DNA from: Branchipolynoe longqiensis
Taxonomy: Eukaryota; Annelida; Polychaeta; Phyllodocida; Polynoidae
Assembly: GCA_030323885.1 (NCBI GenBank)
Contig: CM059202.1
Span: 47,572,849-47,636,848 of the forward strand
Length of the DNA: 64,000 nucleotides
Direction: 5' to 3'
Made by a program: the position numbers and the translations under genes. The stretch's first letter is position 1. The number at the start of each line of letters is the position of its first letter. The notes beneath the pieces were generated by a model. The model did not search any database and was not told where the DNA came from. It saw only the letters and a program-made list of their open reading frames with translations. This document shows, piece after piece, positions 30,369-41,470 of the stretch.

Positions 30369-31392
30369 AGCACCATCAGCGTATACTACTATGTGGTGCA
30401 GATGGCGCAGCACCATCAGCGTATACTACTATGTGGTGCAGATGGCGCAGCACCATCAGCGTATACTACTATGTGGTGCAGATGGCGCAGCACCATCAGC
30501 GTATACTACTATGTGGTGCAGATGGCGCAGCACCATCAGCGTATACTACTATGTGGTGCAGATGGCGCAGCACCATCAGCGTATACTACTATGTGGTGCA
30601 GGGTACGCAGCACCATCAGCGTATACTACTATGTGGTGCAGGGTACGCAGCACCATCAGCGTATACTACTATGTGGTGCAGGGTACGCAGCACCATCAGC
30701 GTATACTACTATGTGGTGCAGACGCCGCAGCACCATCAGCGTATACTACTATGTGGTGCAGAGGCCGCAGCACCATCAGCGTATACTACTATTGGCAGGG
30801 GCGCAGCACCATCAGCGTATACTACTATGTGGTGCAGAGGCGCAGCACCATCAGCGTATACTACTATGTGGTGCAGAGGCGCAGCACCATCAGCGTATAC
30901 TACTATGTGGTGCAGAGGCGCAGCACCATCAGCGTATACTACTATGTGGTGCAGAGGCGCAGCACCATCAGCGTATACTACTATGTGGTGCAGATGCGCA
31001 GCACCATCACGCGTATCTACTATGTGGTGCAGATGGCGCAGCACCATCACGTATACTACTAATGTGGTGCAGATGTGCGCAGCACCATCTGCGTATACGC
31101 TACTATGTGGTGCAGATGGCGCAGCACCATCAGTGTATAACTACTATGTGGTGCAGATGGCGCAGCACCATCTGCGTATAAACATGTGGTGCAGATGGCG
31201 CAGCGCTATCAGGCGTATACTACTATGTGGTGCAGATGGCGCAGCACCATCTGCGTATACTACTATGTGGTGCAGATGGCGCAGCACCATCTGCGTATAC
31301 TAATATGTGGTGCAGATGGCGCAGCACCATCAGCGTATACTACTAATAAATGCTCCAAATGGCACAGCACTATCAGTGTATACTACTAACAC
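30369..31392. repeat. 40-bp satellite, about 25 copies
   Basis: The unit reads 'gcagcaccatcagcgtatac' then 'tactatgtggtgcagatggc'. The first 11 units are almost identical at exactly 40 bp. Later units are 37-39 bp and more diverged. Each unit holds GCACCA and TGGTGC, which can pair as a hairpin. Since 40 is not a multiple of three, the long open frames (up to 327 codons) only cycle through the same three translations. Confidence 0.95.
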
Positions 31393-31505
31393 AAGTCTGT
31401 AGGTATCCGTCCTGATTTTTTGTTGATTTTTTTTTATTGAAGGCAAAAGAAAGCTAATACATGGAATTGTATATGACCTTAGATGTTGCCAGGACGTAAA
31501 ACTCC
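31393..31505 (+). mobile_element. SINE-A 3' part, interrupted
   Basis: 'acaagtctgtaggtatccgt' and 'cctgat' are followed by an unrelated T-rich stretch of about 70 bp, and then by 'tatgaccttagatgttgcca' and 'ggacgtaaaactccaac'. Confidence 0.7.
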
Positions 31506-31524
31506 AACAACCAACCAATCAGTT

Positions 31525-31850
31525 TGTGTGTTGTTGGTTTACGTCCTAGCAACATCTAAGGTCATATCAGGACGGGTACTGACTTGTGACAGTGCACACT
31601 CATGGCTACTTTATAGTGCTGTCCCACTGGGAAACCAGGCCACCGGCACCATGAGCCGATATCCCACTCAGTCACATTATCCTGACACTGAGCACACCAG
31701 TCCTTGCCCTGTCCTAATAATGCCGAGTGCCTGGCTAGTAAGCGACAAGTAGCAATTTTAAAGTCATTGGTTTGACTAGACCAGTGTTCGAACCCACGAC
31801 CCCACGATCTACCAGCACGGGAGACTCATTCGGCCATCCCGTCTGCTCCC
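31525..31850 (-). mobile_element. SINE-A copy, minus strand
   Basis: It runs from 'ggtttacgtcctagcaacat' through 'cccactcagtcacattatcc' to 'attcggccatcccgtctgct'. Part of the head is deleted (about 31826). Confidence 0.88.
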
Positions 31851-32033
31851 AAACAATCAGAGTCAGTGCTGCAGGAGTACCTAGGTGCATGTGTTCTACA
31901 CTGCTCAACGATGGGTAAACAGAACATGTATCCAGCATTTCAGTGTGAATGCCAGAATGAAATGAACTAGGGACCAGAGCTGCCCCCGACCTCACAGTCA
32001 CAGCGTAAACTGAGTATCCCTACTAACACTAAA
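31851..32033. other. Short unassigned interval
   Basis: Nothing recognised between the SINE-A head and the next MITE. Confidence 0.3.
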
Positions 32034-32622
32034 GGCTCTCTCACACATCACAGGATAGGGGTACCGGATAGAAAATTCACACTGTCAGGTGAAATACCGC
32101 AATGTAGGGTTTATATATGGTACGCATCCGGCGTGTCCGTTATCTGTCCGGTGGTGTCCAGTGTGTACGGTGGCAAGTTTTGAACATGCACAAAACTTGT
32201 ACCGCACACCGCTGGACTGACGTGTACGGTTGGTGTCTGTTTTAAGTCCGTTTAGTCCATTTTGTCTGGTTCATGTCCGGTGCCCATCCGTTACGTCCCC
32301 GATTTGCTTCCTGCAGAGTCTGTTGACGGGAATTCAGTCCGTCGTTTTTTTAAAATGTTTTCGGCGTGTCCATGAGCAGTCCTGTACGTGTCCGTCTGTT
32401 AGACATTCGGTTGTTATCCAGTCTTGTCTGGTTCTTGTCCGGTTCTAGTCCGTTGGCTATTCGTTAATGTACGTTCCTTGTCCGTTTAGCGTCTGTTTCG
32501 TCCGGTTGAAGGTGCAACATTTCAACACATTTCAGTACATTTTGATACTGAACACCTCCGGACTATAAAATTCTTTGTCCGGTGGTGTCCGGTACTCAAT
32601 CTGGTATGGTGTGACAGGCACT
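32034..32622. mobile_element. MITE with 'tcacacatcac' ends
   Basis: The left end 'aaaggctctctcacacatca' and right end 'ggtgtgacaggcacttaa' are inverted. The interior has 'aacatgcacaaaacttgtac' and many 'gtccg' words, as in the relatives at 16859-17200 and 58283-58700. At about 590 bp it is the longest of the three. Confidence 0.7.
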
Positions 32623-32812
32623 TAACGCATGGAGTAGGTATATACCAACATGCTGCAAATGTGGCACCAAAACAACTAACGTAGCCACTAACAGCTAAGA
32701 TGACAAGGTTACTACCAAATTGAGAATATTGCTGTTCAGCGATGAAAACAAGCCGTGATGCAACTTACGTGTTATGGACAGGGTGAATAAACTATCACAC
32801 ACAAAAACTTTG
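32623..32812 (+). mobile_element. LINE/SINE 3'-tail fragment and short spacer
   Basis: 'cagcgatgaaaacaagccgt' and 'gttatggacagggtgaataa' followed by 'actatcacac' (32738-32802) match the tail at 29201-29300. The preceding 110 bp is unassigned. Confidence 0.55.
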
Positions 32813-33180
32813 CATGTTGTTCATAACAAATAAATATCTTTAAAGTGAACATTTAAAATAAATGTTACTTCAAACTAAAGTGAGTGAATATACTGTGGAC
32901 ACGGCGTAAAGAAACCACAAATCAATCAATCAAATTGAAGTAGATTTTAATTATAAATAATCTAGCCCCCCCCCCCCCCCAGTAGCCGATGTCTACTTTT
33001 TGTGCTGGTTTTTTGTAGGCAACCAAACAATAAATAATCTAAATGAATATGGCTGAAAGTCAAAGCCATCGGAGTGCATCTTTAATGAGTGCCACTTAGA
33101 CATACAGGATGCAATCGAAATAAGTGGTTTGAAATAGAAAGATTTATGTTTTAATCGGATTGTGTAACTTTAATGTCACT
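32813..33180 (+). mobile_element. Fragmented MITE-A
   Basis: 'aatatctttaaagtgaacat', 'aatgttacttcaaactaaag' and two right-end-like sequences, 'agccatcggagtgcatcttt' (33063) and 'tcggattgtgtaactttaat' (33156), are present, with unrelated sequence and a C-run between them. The order suggests two pieces. Confidence 0.45.
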
Positions 33181-33231
33181 CACATAATATGGTTAAAGTC
33201 GACTTCCGTGCTGCCTTTTAGTAACTGAAGA

Positions 33232-34292
33232 GTAAACAGAATGAACAGAGTGAACTGAGTGAAATGAGTGAACTGAATGAACTGAATGAACAGAATGAGC
33301 AGAATGAGCAGAATGAACTGATTGAATTGAATGAACTGACTGAACTGATTTAAGTGAATGAACTGATTGAACTGAAAAGAGCCGAAAGAGCCGAAAGAGC
33401 CGAAAGAGCCGAAAGAGCCGAAAGAGCCGAAAGAGCCGAGAGAGCCGAGAGCAAGGAAAGCCGAAAGAGCGAAAGCCAAAGGCCGAAAGAGCGAACAAAG
33501 ACCGAAAGAGCCGAAAGACCCGAAAGAGCCGAAAGAGCCGAAAGAGCCGAAGGAGCCGAAGGAGCCGAAAGAGCCGAAAGAGCCGAGAGAGCCGAGAGAG
33601 CCGAGAGAGCCGAGAGAGCCGAGAGAGCCGAGAGAGCCGAGAGAGCCGAGTGAGCCGAGTGAGCCGAGTGAGCCGAGTGAGCCGAGTGAACCGAGTGAAC
33701 CGAATGAACCGAATGAACCGAATGAACCGAATGAACAGACGGAACTGAATGAATTGGTGAACAGACGGAACTGAATGAACCTGGTGAACAGACGGAACTG
33801 AATGAACTGAATGAACAGACGGAACTCAATGAACTGGTGAACAGATTGAACTGAATGAACCGAATGACCAGACGGAACTCAATGAACTGATGAACAGACG
33901 GAACTCAATGAACTGGATGAACAGACGGAACTCGATGAACTGAATGAACAGACGGAACTCAATGAACTGGATGAACAGACGGAACTCAATGAACTGATGA
34001 ACAGACTGAACTCAATGAACTGGTGAACAGATGGAACTGAATGAACCGAATGACCAGACGGAACTCAATGAACTGATGAACAGACGGAACTCAATGAACT
34101 GAATGAACAGACGGAACTCAATGAACTGATGAACAGACGGAACTCAATGAACTGATGAACAGATGGAACTGAATAAACCGAATGACCAGACGGAACTGAA
34201 TGAACTGGTGAACAGACGGAACTGAATGAACTGGTGAACAGACGGAACTGAATGAACTGAATGAACAGACGGAAGTGACTGAACGGTAAGTC
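33232..34292. repeat. Composite tandem array (GAACTGAATGA and GAAAGAGCC types)
   Basis: 33232-33370 has 'tgaatgaactga' units, 33371-33665 a 9-bp 'gaaagagcc' and then 'gagagagcc' and 'gagtgagcc' series, and 33700-34290 longer units such as 'aactgaatgaacagacgg'. One word type shades into the next. All open frames across it are repeat artefacts. Confidence 0.92.
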
Positions 34293-34767
34293 TAGTTTAC
34301 CTGTAATATACGGGACGCGGTATTTTATTGAATGTAAAATATTTGCTTGGCTAATTTCACTGGAATGTGCATTAGAAATAAATGTATGGCAGTTAGAACC
34401 TTGCATTGTTCCGTCATCAGGAACCCTGTGGGTTATAAGCGTAACGCGACTTTAAATTAGAGAATCTGGACCGAAGGACAGGGAGGTGGGAGAAGCGCGA
34501 ACCCCAACTTCCACGATGTAAGTTGAAGATGTGACCCGGCATGCTGGGTCACATCCTTAATACTTCGTAATGGACCAGTGGAACTCAGAATACCCATATT
34601 CAATATCCACCTACAAGCGGAACCTTAAGGACGTAAAGTTCAAACAGACAGCGTCAAGCGCTACAGCGACACCTGGCATGTATTGCCTGTAATTAAAACA
34701 TTGTATTTGATTGGAAAATGTCATTATGACATTCCTGTGGTCTGTGTAAAAACACAGCTATACTTCT
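34293..34767. other. Unassigned interval
   Basis: No repeat family or exon was recognised between the two arrays. Confidence 0.4.
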
Positions 34768-35518
34768 CCCCCACCCCTTCCCTCCCTCCCACCCCTTCCT
34801 TCCTTCCCTCCCACCCCTTCCCTTCCCTCCCTCCCACCCCTTCCTTCCCTCCCACCCCTTCCCTTCCCTCCCTCCCACCCCTTCCCTTCCCGCCCTCCCA
34901 CCGCTTACTCCCTCCCTCCCCTTCCCTCCTCCACCCCTTCCCTCCCTCCCACCCCTTCCCTCCCTCCCACCCCTTCCCTTCCCTCCCTCCCACCCCTTCC
35001 CTCCCTCCCACCCCTTCCCTCCCTCCCTCCCCTTCCCTCCCTCCCTCCCCTTCCCTCCCTCCCACCCCTTACCTCCCTCCCACCCCTTACCTCCCTCCCA
35101 CCCCTTCCCTTCCCTCCCTCCCACCCCTTCCCTCCTCCCACCCTTCCCTTCCCTCCCTCCCACGCTTACCTCCCTCCCTCACCCTTCCCTCCCTCCCACC
35201 CCTTCCTCCCTCCACCCCTTCCCTCCCTCCCACCCTTCCTTTCCCTCCCTCCACCTCCCTTCCCTCCTCTACCCCTTTCCTCCCTCCCACCCCTTCCCTC
35301 CCTCCCACCCCTTCCTCCTCCCACCCCTTCCTCCCTCCCACCCATTCCCTCCCTCCACCCTTCCCTCTCCCCCCCCCCTCCCTCCCACCCCTTCCCTCCT
35401 CCCACCCCTTACTCCTCCCACCCCTCCCTCCCTCCCACCCACCCCTTCCCTCCCTCCCACCCTTCGCCCCTCACATTCCTCCCTGCCCTCCTTCCCTCCT
35501 CCCACCCCCCCTCCCACC
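34768..35518. repeat. About 750-bp polypyrimidine array
   Basis: Units such as 'ccctccctcccaccccttcc' repeat with irregular length; one strand is almost purely C and T, broken by scattered A. It could form triplex DNA. Frames rich in Pro/Ser/Leu (+) or Gly/Arg/Glu (-) are artefacts. Confidence 0.95.
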
Positions 35519-35689
35519 TGGCTGACTATGTATATTTCCTTAGTATAACACAACTAAGTAACTATGTAAGCATTTGTTGTGTGTGTGTGTGATGGATATA
35601 TTTATGCTGCCCATAACGGTTAAATCTAATGACTTGTTTTCGCCGCTGGACAGTAATAATCTTGTGACTCCCCTTCTTTTTATCACTTT

Positions 35690-36010
35690 TTTTTCTTTTT
35701 TTGTTTGTTGAAGATTTATACTGCCTATCATGGATAAGCCTGAATAGGCTTGTTTTCACCATTAGACAGTTTGTCGATAGAAAGCCCGGGCCTACACTTT
35801 TATCGACCCAAGGGATTTTTAACCTCCCACACCACATAGACATGGTATGAGAGCAACTGGCCTTTGATGACGCTGTAAGTTATACACAGCAGTGGAAATC
35901 CAAATTGGCAGAGGTGGGGGCACAGGGAATCGAACCACTGACCTTCAGATTAGGAGCCCAACCTAGAAAAAAGTCAGACACTCTAACCACTCCACCACAG
36001 AGAACACCAG
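35690..36010 (-). mobile_element. SINE-C copy inserted in LINE-2
   Basis: From the poly-T side it reads 'gaagatttatactgcctatc', 'gtttgtcgatagaaagcccg', 'cagggaatcgaaccactgac' and the head 'ctctaaccactccaccacag'. The anticodon-arm insert is conserved relative to the copy at 20208-20510. LINE-2 sequence resumes at 'gctgttgtgtagctaact'. Confidence 0.8.
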
Positions 36011-36489
36011 CTGTTGTGTAGCTAACTACTGCATGCATTCTTTCTCTGTAAGCATTCTCCCACATCCCCCAAACCTCTGTGAGTTTGTTCGTTCTACAAT
36101 CAGAGAGTTGTTTAGTTACTTTCTCTGACTGTCTTCATCTTGTTGTGTTGGTGATCATTAGTTTTATATGTTAAGTTTAAAGTTTAGCTCCTGTGTGTCT
36201 CATACCTAGCATCTATACCCTCTAAGCCTTTGCTTGAATTATCGTGTATTTTCTTTTGATTTATTTATCTATCTTTTTTCTTTTTTCTTTTTTAATTCAT
36301 TTTATTTATTGTTGTTGTTAGTCTAGCGGTGCATTTTGCTCTCTTTTTATTAACTTTTTATATGTTTTTATTGTCCCTGTACTTCTTTCTTCTACTCCCA
36401 GTGTATTCCATTCCCTTGCCTTCATGTAGTCGATACTCCTCTCACTTGATCTGTGTTTGGTTCTGTTTATTATCAGTCTGGGGTCATTA

Positions 36490-37089
36490 CTACCTCTTGT
36501 TGCCTTTTTTGTTACCTGCACCCTCCCAGGATTCCTGGTCTCCCTGAATGCTGCTATTTTGAGATGTGCTTTTTCTCCTGTCATTTAGTGTGTTGACTTT
36601 TGCATTAGTTGGGTGTCTATATTCCAAATTCAGACGTATCTTAAGTGCTCTATTTTGTAGTCTTTGTTGTTTATCCAGCATATTTGTGTTACCCCCCATA
36701 TATATTACATCACCATAGTCGAAGTATGGTAGTATCATAGCTTTATAGATTTTAATAGCCATATTTGTAGTTAGGTATTTTCTGGTATTCGCTAATATCC
36801 AGATTTTGTGGTTTGCCTTCTTGATAACTTCATGTATGTTATCATTGTAGTTTCGTTTCCTATCAAGATTCATCCCTAGATATCTGTAGTTGGTCTGATA
36901 ATCAAGAACTTTTCCTCCCAAACTTATTGGCTCCTCATTGCCATAGTTGATTTTCCCACTGCCAAACACCTTCAACTTCTTGTGGTTTATGGAAATCTTG
37001 ATGGAGTTACAGCAATTATCTAAAGCTACTAGTTTCTCATTTAGCTTATCTCTGTTCTCTTTTCTGCTATTGTTTGTTGGGTATATCAA
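36490..37089 (-). pseudogene. LINE-2 reverse transcriptase C-terminal coding segment
   Basis: A 199-codon minus-strand frame contains 'NYRYLGMNLDRKRNYNDNI', 'ILPYFDYGDVIYMGGNTN' and 'LQNRALKIRLNLEYRHP'. These are the thumb and C-terminal conserved blocks of CR1/Jockey-type reverse transcriptases. Its final 30 residues or so are frameshifted relative to LINE-1, whose protein ends 'HERSTLEMAAKLWNAQ'. The Met at 37089 is not a genuine start: the protein continues upstream in another frame. Confidence 0.75.
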
Positions 37090-37929
37090 TCACACTGTCA
37101 CCAGCATATAGTTGGAATTTAATTCCCTCTAAGGACTTCTCCAGATCATTGATGTAAATGATGAAGAGGAGGGGGCCTAATGCTGAACCTTGAGGGACTC
37201 CACAGGTTACATGTATACTTTCTGATGTTTTGCCATTTACTTTTGTTCTCTGACTTCTTTCACTGATGTAATTCCTTATCCAGTCTAGTGTTCTTCCTCA
37301 TATTCCTACTTTTTTTAGCTGTTTTATCAGTATGTCATGATTCACTGCATCGAATGCCCTGCTAAAATCTATGAATGTGGCAGTTGTCTGTTCACCTTCA
37401 TTCATTCATACCTCTCAGTATGTCAGTTGTTAGATAGGATATAGTTTTTGTTGTGGAGAATCCCTTTCTGAACCCTCCCTGTTTGTCATTTAGTATTTTC
37501 TCACTATCTAGATGTTTCGTGATTTTTTTTTTTTTTATTATTATTTTTTTTTTAATTGAGGCTGTATTTATACTGTCCATAGCATATAAGCCCGGGTACC
37601 CAGGCTTGTTTTCAATGCTGGCCAGTTGTAGTGTTGGTGTTATCTTACCACACAGTGGCTGCTGATAAGGTATTTGATTGCCTGCATTTCAGTAGCAGAT
37701 AGATAATTGGTTGGTATGGTTAGTAGCCTATGTTAGTTTTTTTGGATTTTCTTGGTATATATGTTTTTATTTTTCTACTCTTATTACTAGACTAGCCTAC
37801 TCCTATTTACATATCATAGGCTTGTACGTAGCTGTGTGGTGTGTTATCTGGCTACTTTTGGCATGGTTACCTTCCATTGGGCATCCCGTGGTGGGCCGTG
37901 ACATATTACATGCCCCTTTGTGTTGCAGC

Positions 37930-38400
37930 TTACTGGGGGTTTCCTAGCCTTATTTTGCACAGATATTTTTTGTAAGTTTTTAGGTCAGGAATTTGTCGTT
38001 CCTTTACCGTTTGGGCATTCCACAACTTGGCAGCCATTTCCAGCGTGCTTCTCTCATGAGCTTTTATTCGGCTTCTGGTCTGCTTTAGTAGTGGTGCATT
38101 ATTTTCTCTAGTAGCCCTTTGTGGTTTTGTTAGAAGTTTACTGTTTTGACTATAGGTATATGCTAATGTTTTCAAATGAATTATTCTCCTATTTTCTAGT
38201 AGTTTCACTTTGGTTCTTTTGTGTATGTCATAGGTTGGGTGCTGCTTGTCTACTCTTAGACAGATTTTTAGGGCTCTGTTCTGCAGTGTTTGCAGTTTTT
38301 TTAGTAGTTCTTTTCTCGCACCCATGTAGTTTACATCTCCATAGTCAAAATAGGGGAGCACCATGCCCGTGAAGATTTTTATTGACATTTCTTGTGTCAT
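37930..38400 (-). pseudogene. LINE-1 C-terminal domain
   Basis: A 156-codon frame contains 'MVLPYFDYGDVNYMGARK', 'LQNRALKICLRVDKQHPT' and 'STLEMAAKLWNAQTVKE', ending 'KIRLGNPQ' and a stop. It is the end of the LINE polyprotein. The fragment at 415-795 is its close relative. Confidence 0.82.
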
Positions 38401-38505
38401 GTAGTCTCTTAGCTTTGCAAATAGCCACAGTTTTGATTTACTTTTTGTATAATTTTATTTATACATGGTTGTTAGTTTAGATGGCTGTCCAATCAAGGCC
38501 TAGGA

Positions 38506-38815
38506 TTATTTGTAATGGTCTACATTTTCTAGTGTTTGGTTTTCTAACTTACAGTGTAGTTTTCTTTCTGGCATTTGTTTATGCGAGAAGAGTACTGTTT
38601 TTGATTTGCTTGTGTTGATGGTTATTTTGTTGGACTCACACCACTCATCTAGTTTTAGTAGGAGTTTATTTAGTTTAGTTATTACCTCCTCCTCTGTGGT
38701 GCCATTTGTGTATATGACTGTGTCATCTGCATATAGTTGGAGGCATTCAGTTTGCAACCATTTTTCAAGGTCGTTTATATAGATTATAAAGAGTAGTGGC
38801 CCTAACACTGACCCT
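38506..38815 (-). pseudogene. LINE-1 reverse transcriptase, YADD segment
   Basis: '[20 protein letters not shown]' leads to 'LQLYADDTVIYTNG', with the Y-A-D-D catalytic pair encoded at 38722-38733. Then 'LLKLDEWCESNKITINTSKS' follows. The catalytic residues are intact here, unlike LINE-2. The frame ends near 38506, and the protein resumes in another frame at 38400. Confidence 0.82.
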
Positions 38816-39058
38816 TGGGTACACCACATGTGACAGGTTGGTTGTCTGATAGTGTATTGTTTATTTTTGTTTTCTGTTGCCTGTTGTTCAGGTAGCATCT
38901 TATCCAATCCATAGTGTTGGATTTTATGCCCATGGTTTTTATTTTTTCCAGTAGTATTTTGTGGTCTACTGTGTCAAATGCTTTGCTGAAGTCAATGAAG
39001 GCGGCTCCAACTAATTGTTTTTGGTTCATTGATGCCATTATGTCATTTGTTAGGTTAG
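38802..39058 (-). pseudogene. LINE-1 reverse transcriptase, motif A segment
   Basis: The frame encodes 'AAFIDFSKAFDTVDHKILLE', which carries the first catalytic Asp, and then 'WIRCYLNNRQQKTKIN' and 'QPVTCGVPKG'. It is out of frame with the upstream endonuclease frame and with the downstream YADD frame, by single-base changes. The changes are near 39060-39100 and at about 38815. Confidence 0.8.
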
Positions 39059-40630
39059 CTATTGTTTTTGATGTGGAGTGCAGTTTCCTGAAGCCCCTTG
39101 TCTTTCGTTTAGTATATCATTTTTTTCCAGGTGTTCATTGATGTGTCTATGTAACACTTTTTCAATGAGCTTGCCTGGGGTTTGAAGAATTGATATTGGC
39201 CTGTAGTTTCCCATGTTTTGTTTGTCTCCACCCTTGTGAATGGGTGTGATGGTTGCCATTTTCCAGGCTGAGATAAAACGCCCCTGCTCGAAGGAGATGT
39301 TGAATAGGTCTACTATGGTGGCCGGGATGGCTTGGAGTGCCTCTTTCAGTATTTTGGTTGGTATTTCACCTATTCCACTTGGTTTATTCGTGTCTATGTC
39401 ATTTATTAATTTTTTTACTTCTATCATATCTGTTTTGCAGGTGGGGATTTCGTTCTCCACAGTTCCTGATCTGTTTTCCCATCTTTTTTTGATTTTTTCT
39501 GACAGCTTTTGCCCTATTGTGGCAAAGTGTCTGTTCAGTTTGTTTGCTGCATCTTTGTCTGTGAGCATTGCCCCTTCGTTATCTTGGAAGTTTGTATGCT
39601 CTTCTTCGTTATTTTTTGGGAATAATAGGTTTACATTTTTCCAGAATTTGTTTGTGTTGCTTCCCCAGTCTTTGTCCTGCTTTATTATGTATTTCTTTTT
39701 TGATGTTCTCACAGCTTTGAGACAGTTGTTTCTGGCGATGCGGTAGGCCAGTTTGTCTTCTATTGTTTCTGTGCGTTTTGCTTTATCACCCAGTTTACTT
39801 TTGGTTGTGATGAGTGTTAGCAGGTCTTTGTCTACCCAAGGGTCTTGGTTTTTTTGTACTTTTATTTTCTTCATGGGACACATCTCATCAATTGATTTTC
39901 TTATTTCTGTGATGATGTTGTCCCAATAGATATCAAAATCATCTCTGTTTTGTGTGATGTTGTTTATGTTTTGGTGCAGATGATTTTTTAATGTATCTTC
40001 TGAGTAGTTTTTTAAGGACCTGCCCATTTTGTATTCATAGTGATTTGTGCTTTTAAGCTTTTTCCTGGTTACATATACTAGTTCGTGGTCGCTTATACCC
40101 CAGCTTCTAGTGCCCCATTTTGTGGCATGGTTTGAGTTGGTTAATATTAGGTCTATTGTTGAGCTATTGTTGCTTAGCCTTGTGTTTTCAGTGATGAGCT
40201 GCTGCAGGCCTAAGATCTTGATTGTGGTTTGCAGCATTAGTTTATTTTTGTCATTGCTGCTGTAATTCACATTGAAGTCCCCTAGCACAAAGATTTCTGC
40301 ATTTGTTGATTTTTTTACAGTGTTTATGCTCTTTTCTAGTTCTTCAAGGAATACTTCAATTTCACCTGACGGTGGCCTATAGAGGCTCGCTATGGCTACA
40401 TTTGCTTGCTTTTCATTTTTTATTAGGCACCATAGTAGCTCTATATGCTCATTTGAGAGATTTGTTGGTTTTAGCTTTTCAGTGTCTAGGTTTTTGGTGG
40501 CTTTGCAGTAAATAGCAACCCCTCCACCTTTCTTTGTTTGGTTCATTGCATTAATGTGCTGTCTGTCATTACGTACAAGCCTATATCCGTCTATATTGAG
40601 GGTGTTGTCTTGGTGCTTGTCAGTGAACCA
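39059..40630 (-). pseudogene. LINE-1 endonuclease and start of reverse transcriptase
   Basis: This is an open frame of about 524 codons. It shows apurinic-type endonuclease blocks ('ASLYRPPSGE', 'FVLGDFNVNY', 'STIDLILTN' and 'WGISDHELVY', which contains the S-D-H metal/catalytic motif). It then continues into reverse transcriptase with 'SAWKMATITPIHKGGDKQ' and 'MGNYRPISILQTPGK'. The enzyme nicks target DNA and primes reverse transcription. The Met encoded at 41183-41185 is not the true start because that DNA, beyond the gap, is MITE-A. The frame breaks at about 39100, where the product should go on with 'GFRK...'. Confidence 0.82.
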
Positions 40631-41128
40631 NNNNNNNNNNNNNNNNNNNNNNNNNNNNNNNNNNNNNNNNNNNNNNNNNNNNNNNNNNNNNNNNNNNNNN
40701 NNNNNNNNNNNNNNNNNNNNNNNNNNNNNNNNNNNNNNNNNNNNNNNNNNNNNNNNNNNNNNNNNNNNNNNNNNNNNNNNNNNNNNNNNNNNNNNNNNNN
40801 NNNNNNNNNNNNNNNNNNNNNNNNNNNNNNNNNNNNNNNNNNNNNNNNNNNNNNNNNNNNNNNNNNNNNNNNNNNNNNNNNNNNNNNNNNNNNNNNNNNN
40901 NNNNNNNNNNNNNNNNNNNNNNNNNNNNNNNNNNNNNNNNNNNNNNNNNNNNNNNNNNNNNNNNNNNNNNNNNNNNNNNNNNNNNNNNNNNNNNNNNNNN
41001 NNNNNNNNNNNNNNNNNNNNNNNNNNNNNNNNNNNNNNNNNNNNNNNNNNNNNNNNNNNNNNNNNNNNNNNNNNNNNNNNNNNNNNNNNNNNNNNNNNNN
41101 NNNNNNNNNNNNNNNNNNNNNNNNNNNN
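40631..41128. other. Assembly gap (498 N)
   Basis: The gap hides the 5' side of LINE-1 and its junction with the MITE-A that begins at 41129. Confidence 0.99.
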
Positions 41129-41470
41129 TCCGATGGTTTTGAATTTCTGTATTTTTTTCCGAGATAAATATATTAGATCGATCACTAGTATCTACTTTAC
41201 ATTAGTTCAAAGTTACTTTTATTTGAAATGGTAAGCTTTTGAGATATTTTCAGTGCAAACATTGAAAATTAGTTTTGGCAAGCTTGCCAAAACTGACACC
41301 ATAGACTTCTGCAGTCACAGGTTCTGTTAAATTGACTCAGTATTGCCTTCTACGCAGAAACAAATGCTTAATAAGTGCATCAGTATCTACGTTAGATATG
41401 TAAAATCAAATCTAGATAAGTGGCTTGGTTTTGAAAATTTGATATTTCATCGGACTATGCAGCTTTAACC
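41129..41470 (-). mobile_element. MITE-A copy, reverse orientation
   Basis: It begins in the gap with 'tccgatggttttgaatttct' and runs through 'gaaatggtaagcttttgaga', 'gttttggcaagcttgccaaa' and 'taataagtgcatcagtatct' to 'catcggactatgcagcttta'. Its left 80 bp is almost the exact complement of 44815-44898. Confidence 0.85.

Larger units (their letters stand above)
35590..37530 (-). mobile_element. LINE-2: 3' half of a CR1/Jockey-like LINE, interrupted by SINE-C
   Basis: Read on the minus strand from 37530, it encodes the end of the fingers region ('ILNDKQGGFRKGFSTTKT'), 'FIDFSRAFDAVNHDIL' (motif A), '[17 protein letters not shown]' (motif B region), 'LYAGDSVI' in the place of the catalytic Y-A-D-D, and the C-terminal 'ILPYFDYGDVIYMG' and 'LQNRALKIRL'. 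The changed catalytic Asp and frame breaks show it is inactive. The 3' UTR and tail end near 35590 ('gctgcccataacggttaaat'). SINE-C (35690-36010) lies inside this UTR. The 5' side stops at a T-rich junction with LINE-1, which evidently inserted here. Confidence 0.82.
37550..40630 (-). mobile_element. LINE-1: CR1/Jockey-like LINE with endonuclease and reverse transcriptase
   Basis: On the minus strand the order is endonuclease (40630 downward), reverse transcriptase (about 39300-38500), C-terminal domain (38400-37930), 3' UTR, and the tail 'gctatggacagtataaatac'. It is the longest element in the window. It is cut at its 5' side by the assembly gap, which also removes the N-terminal half of the endonuclease. 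Beyond the gap the sequence is MITE-A, not LINE. It has at least three frameshifts. It is inserted into LINE-2. Confidence 0.85.

Noticed and set aside
30277..31303. Open frames of 261-327 codons across the 40-bp repeat
   Set aside because: The repeat length is not a multiple of three, so the frames only cycle through three translations of one 40-bp unit. The absence of stops follows from the unit, not from selection.
33180..33829. Ser/Ala/Leu and Phe-Gly-Ser-rich frames
   Set aside because: They are translations of the 9-bp array (33371-33665) and its neighbours.
34683..35553. Pro/Ser/Leu and Gly/Glu/Arg frames across the polypyrimidine tract
   Set aside because: Low-complexity artefact on both strands.
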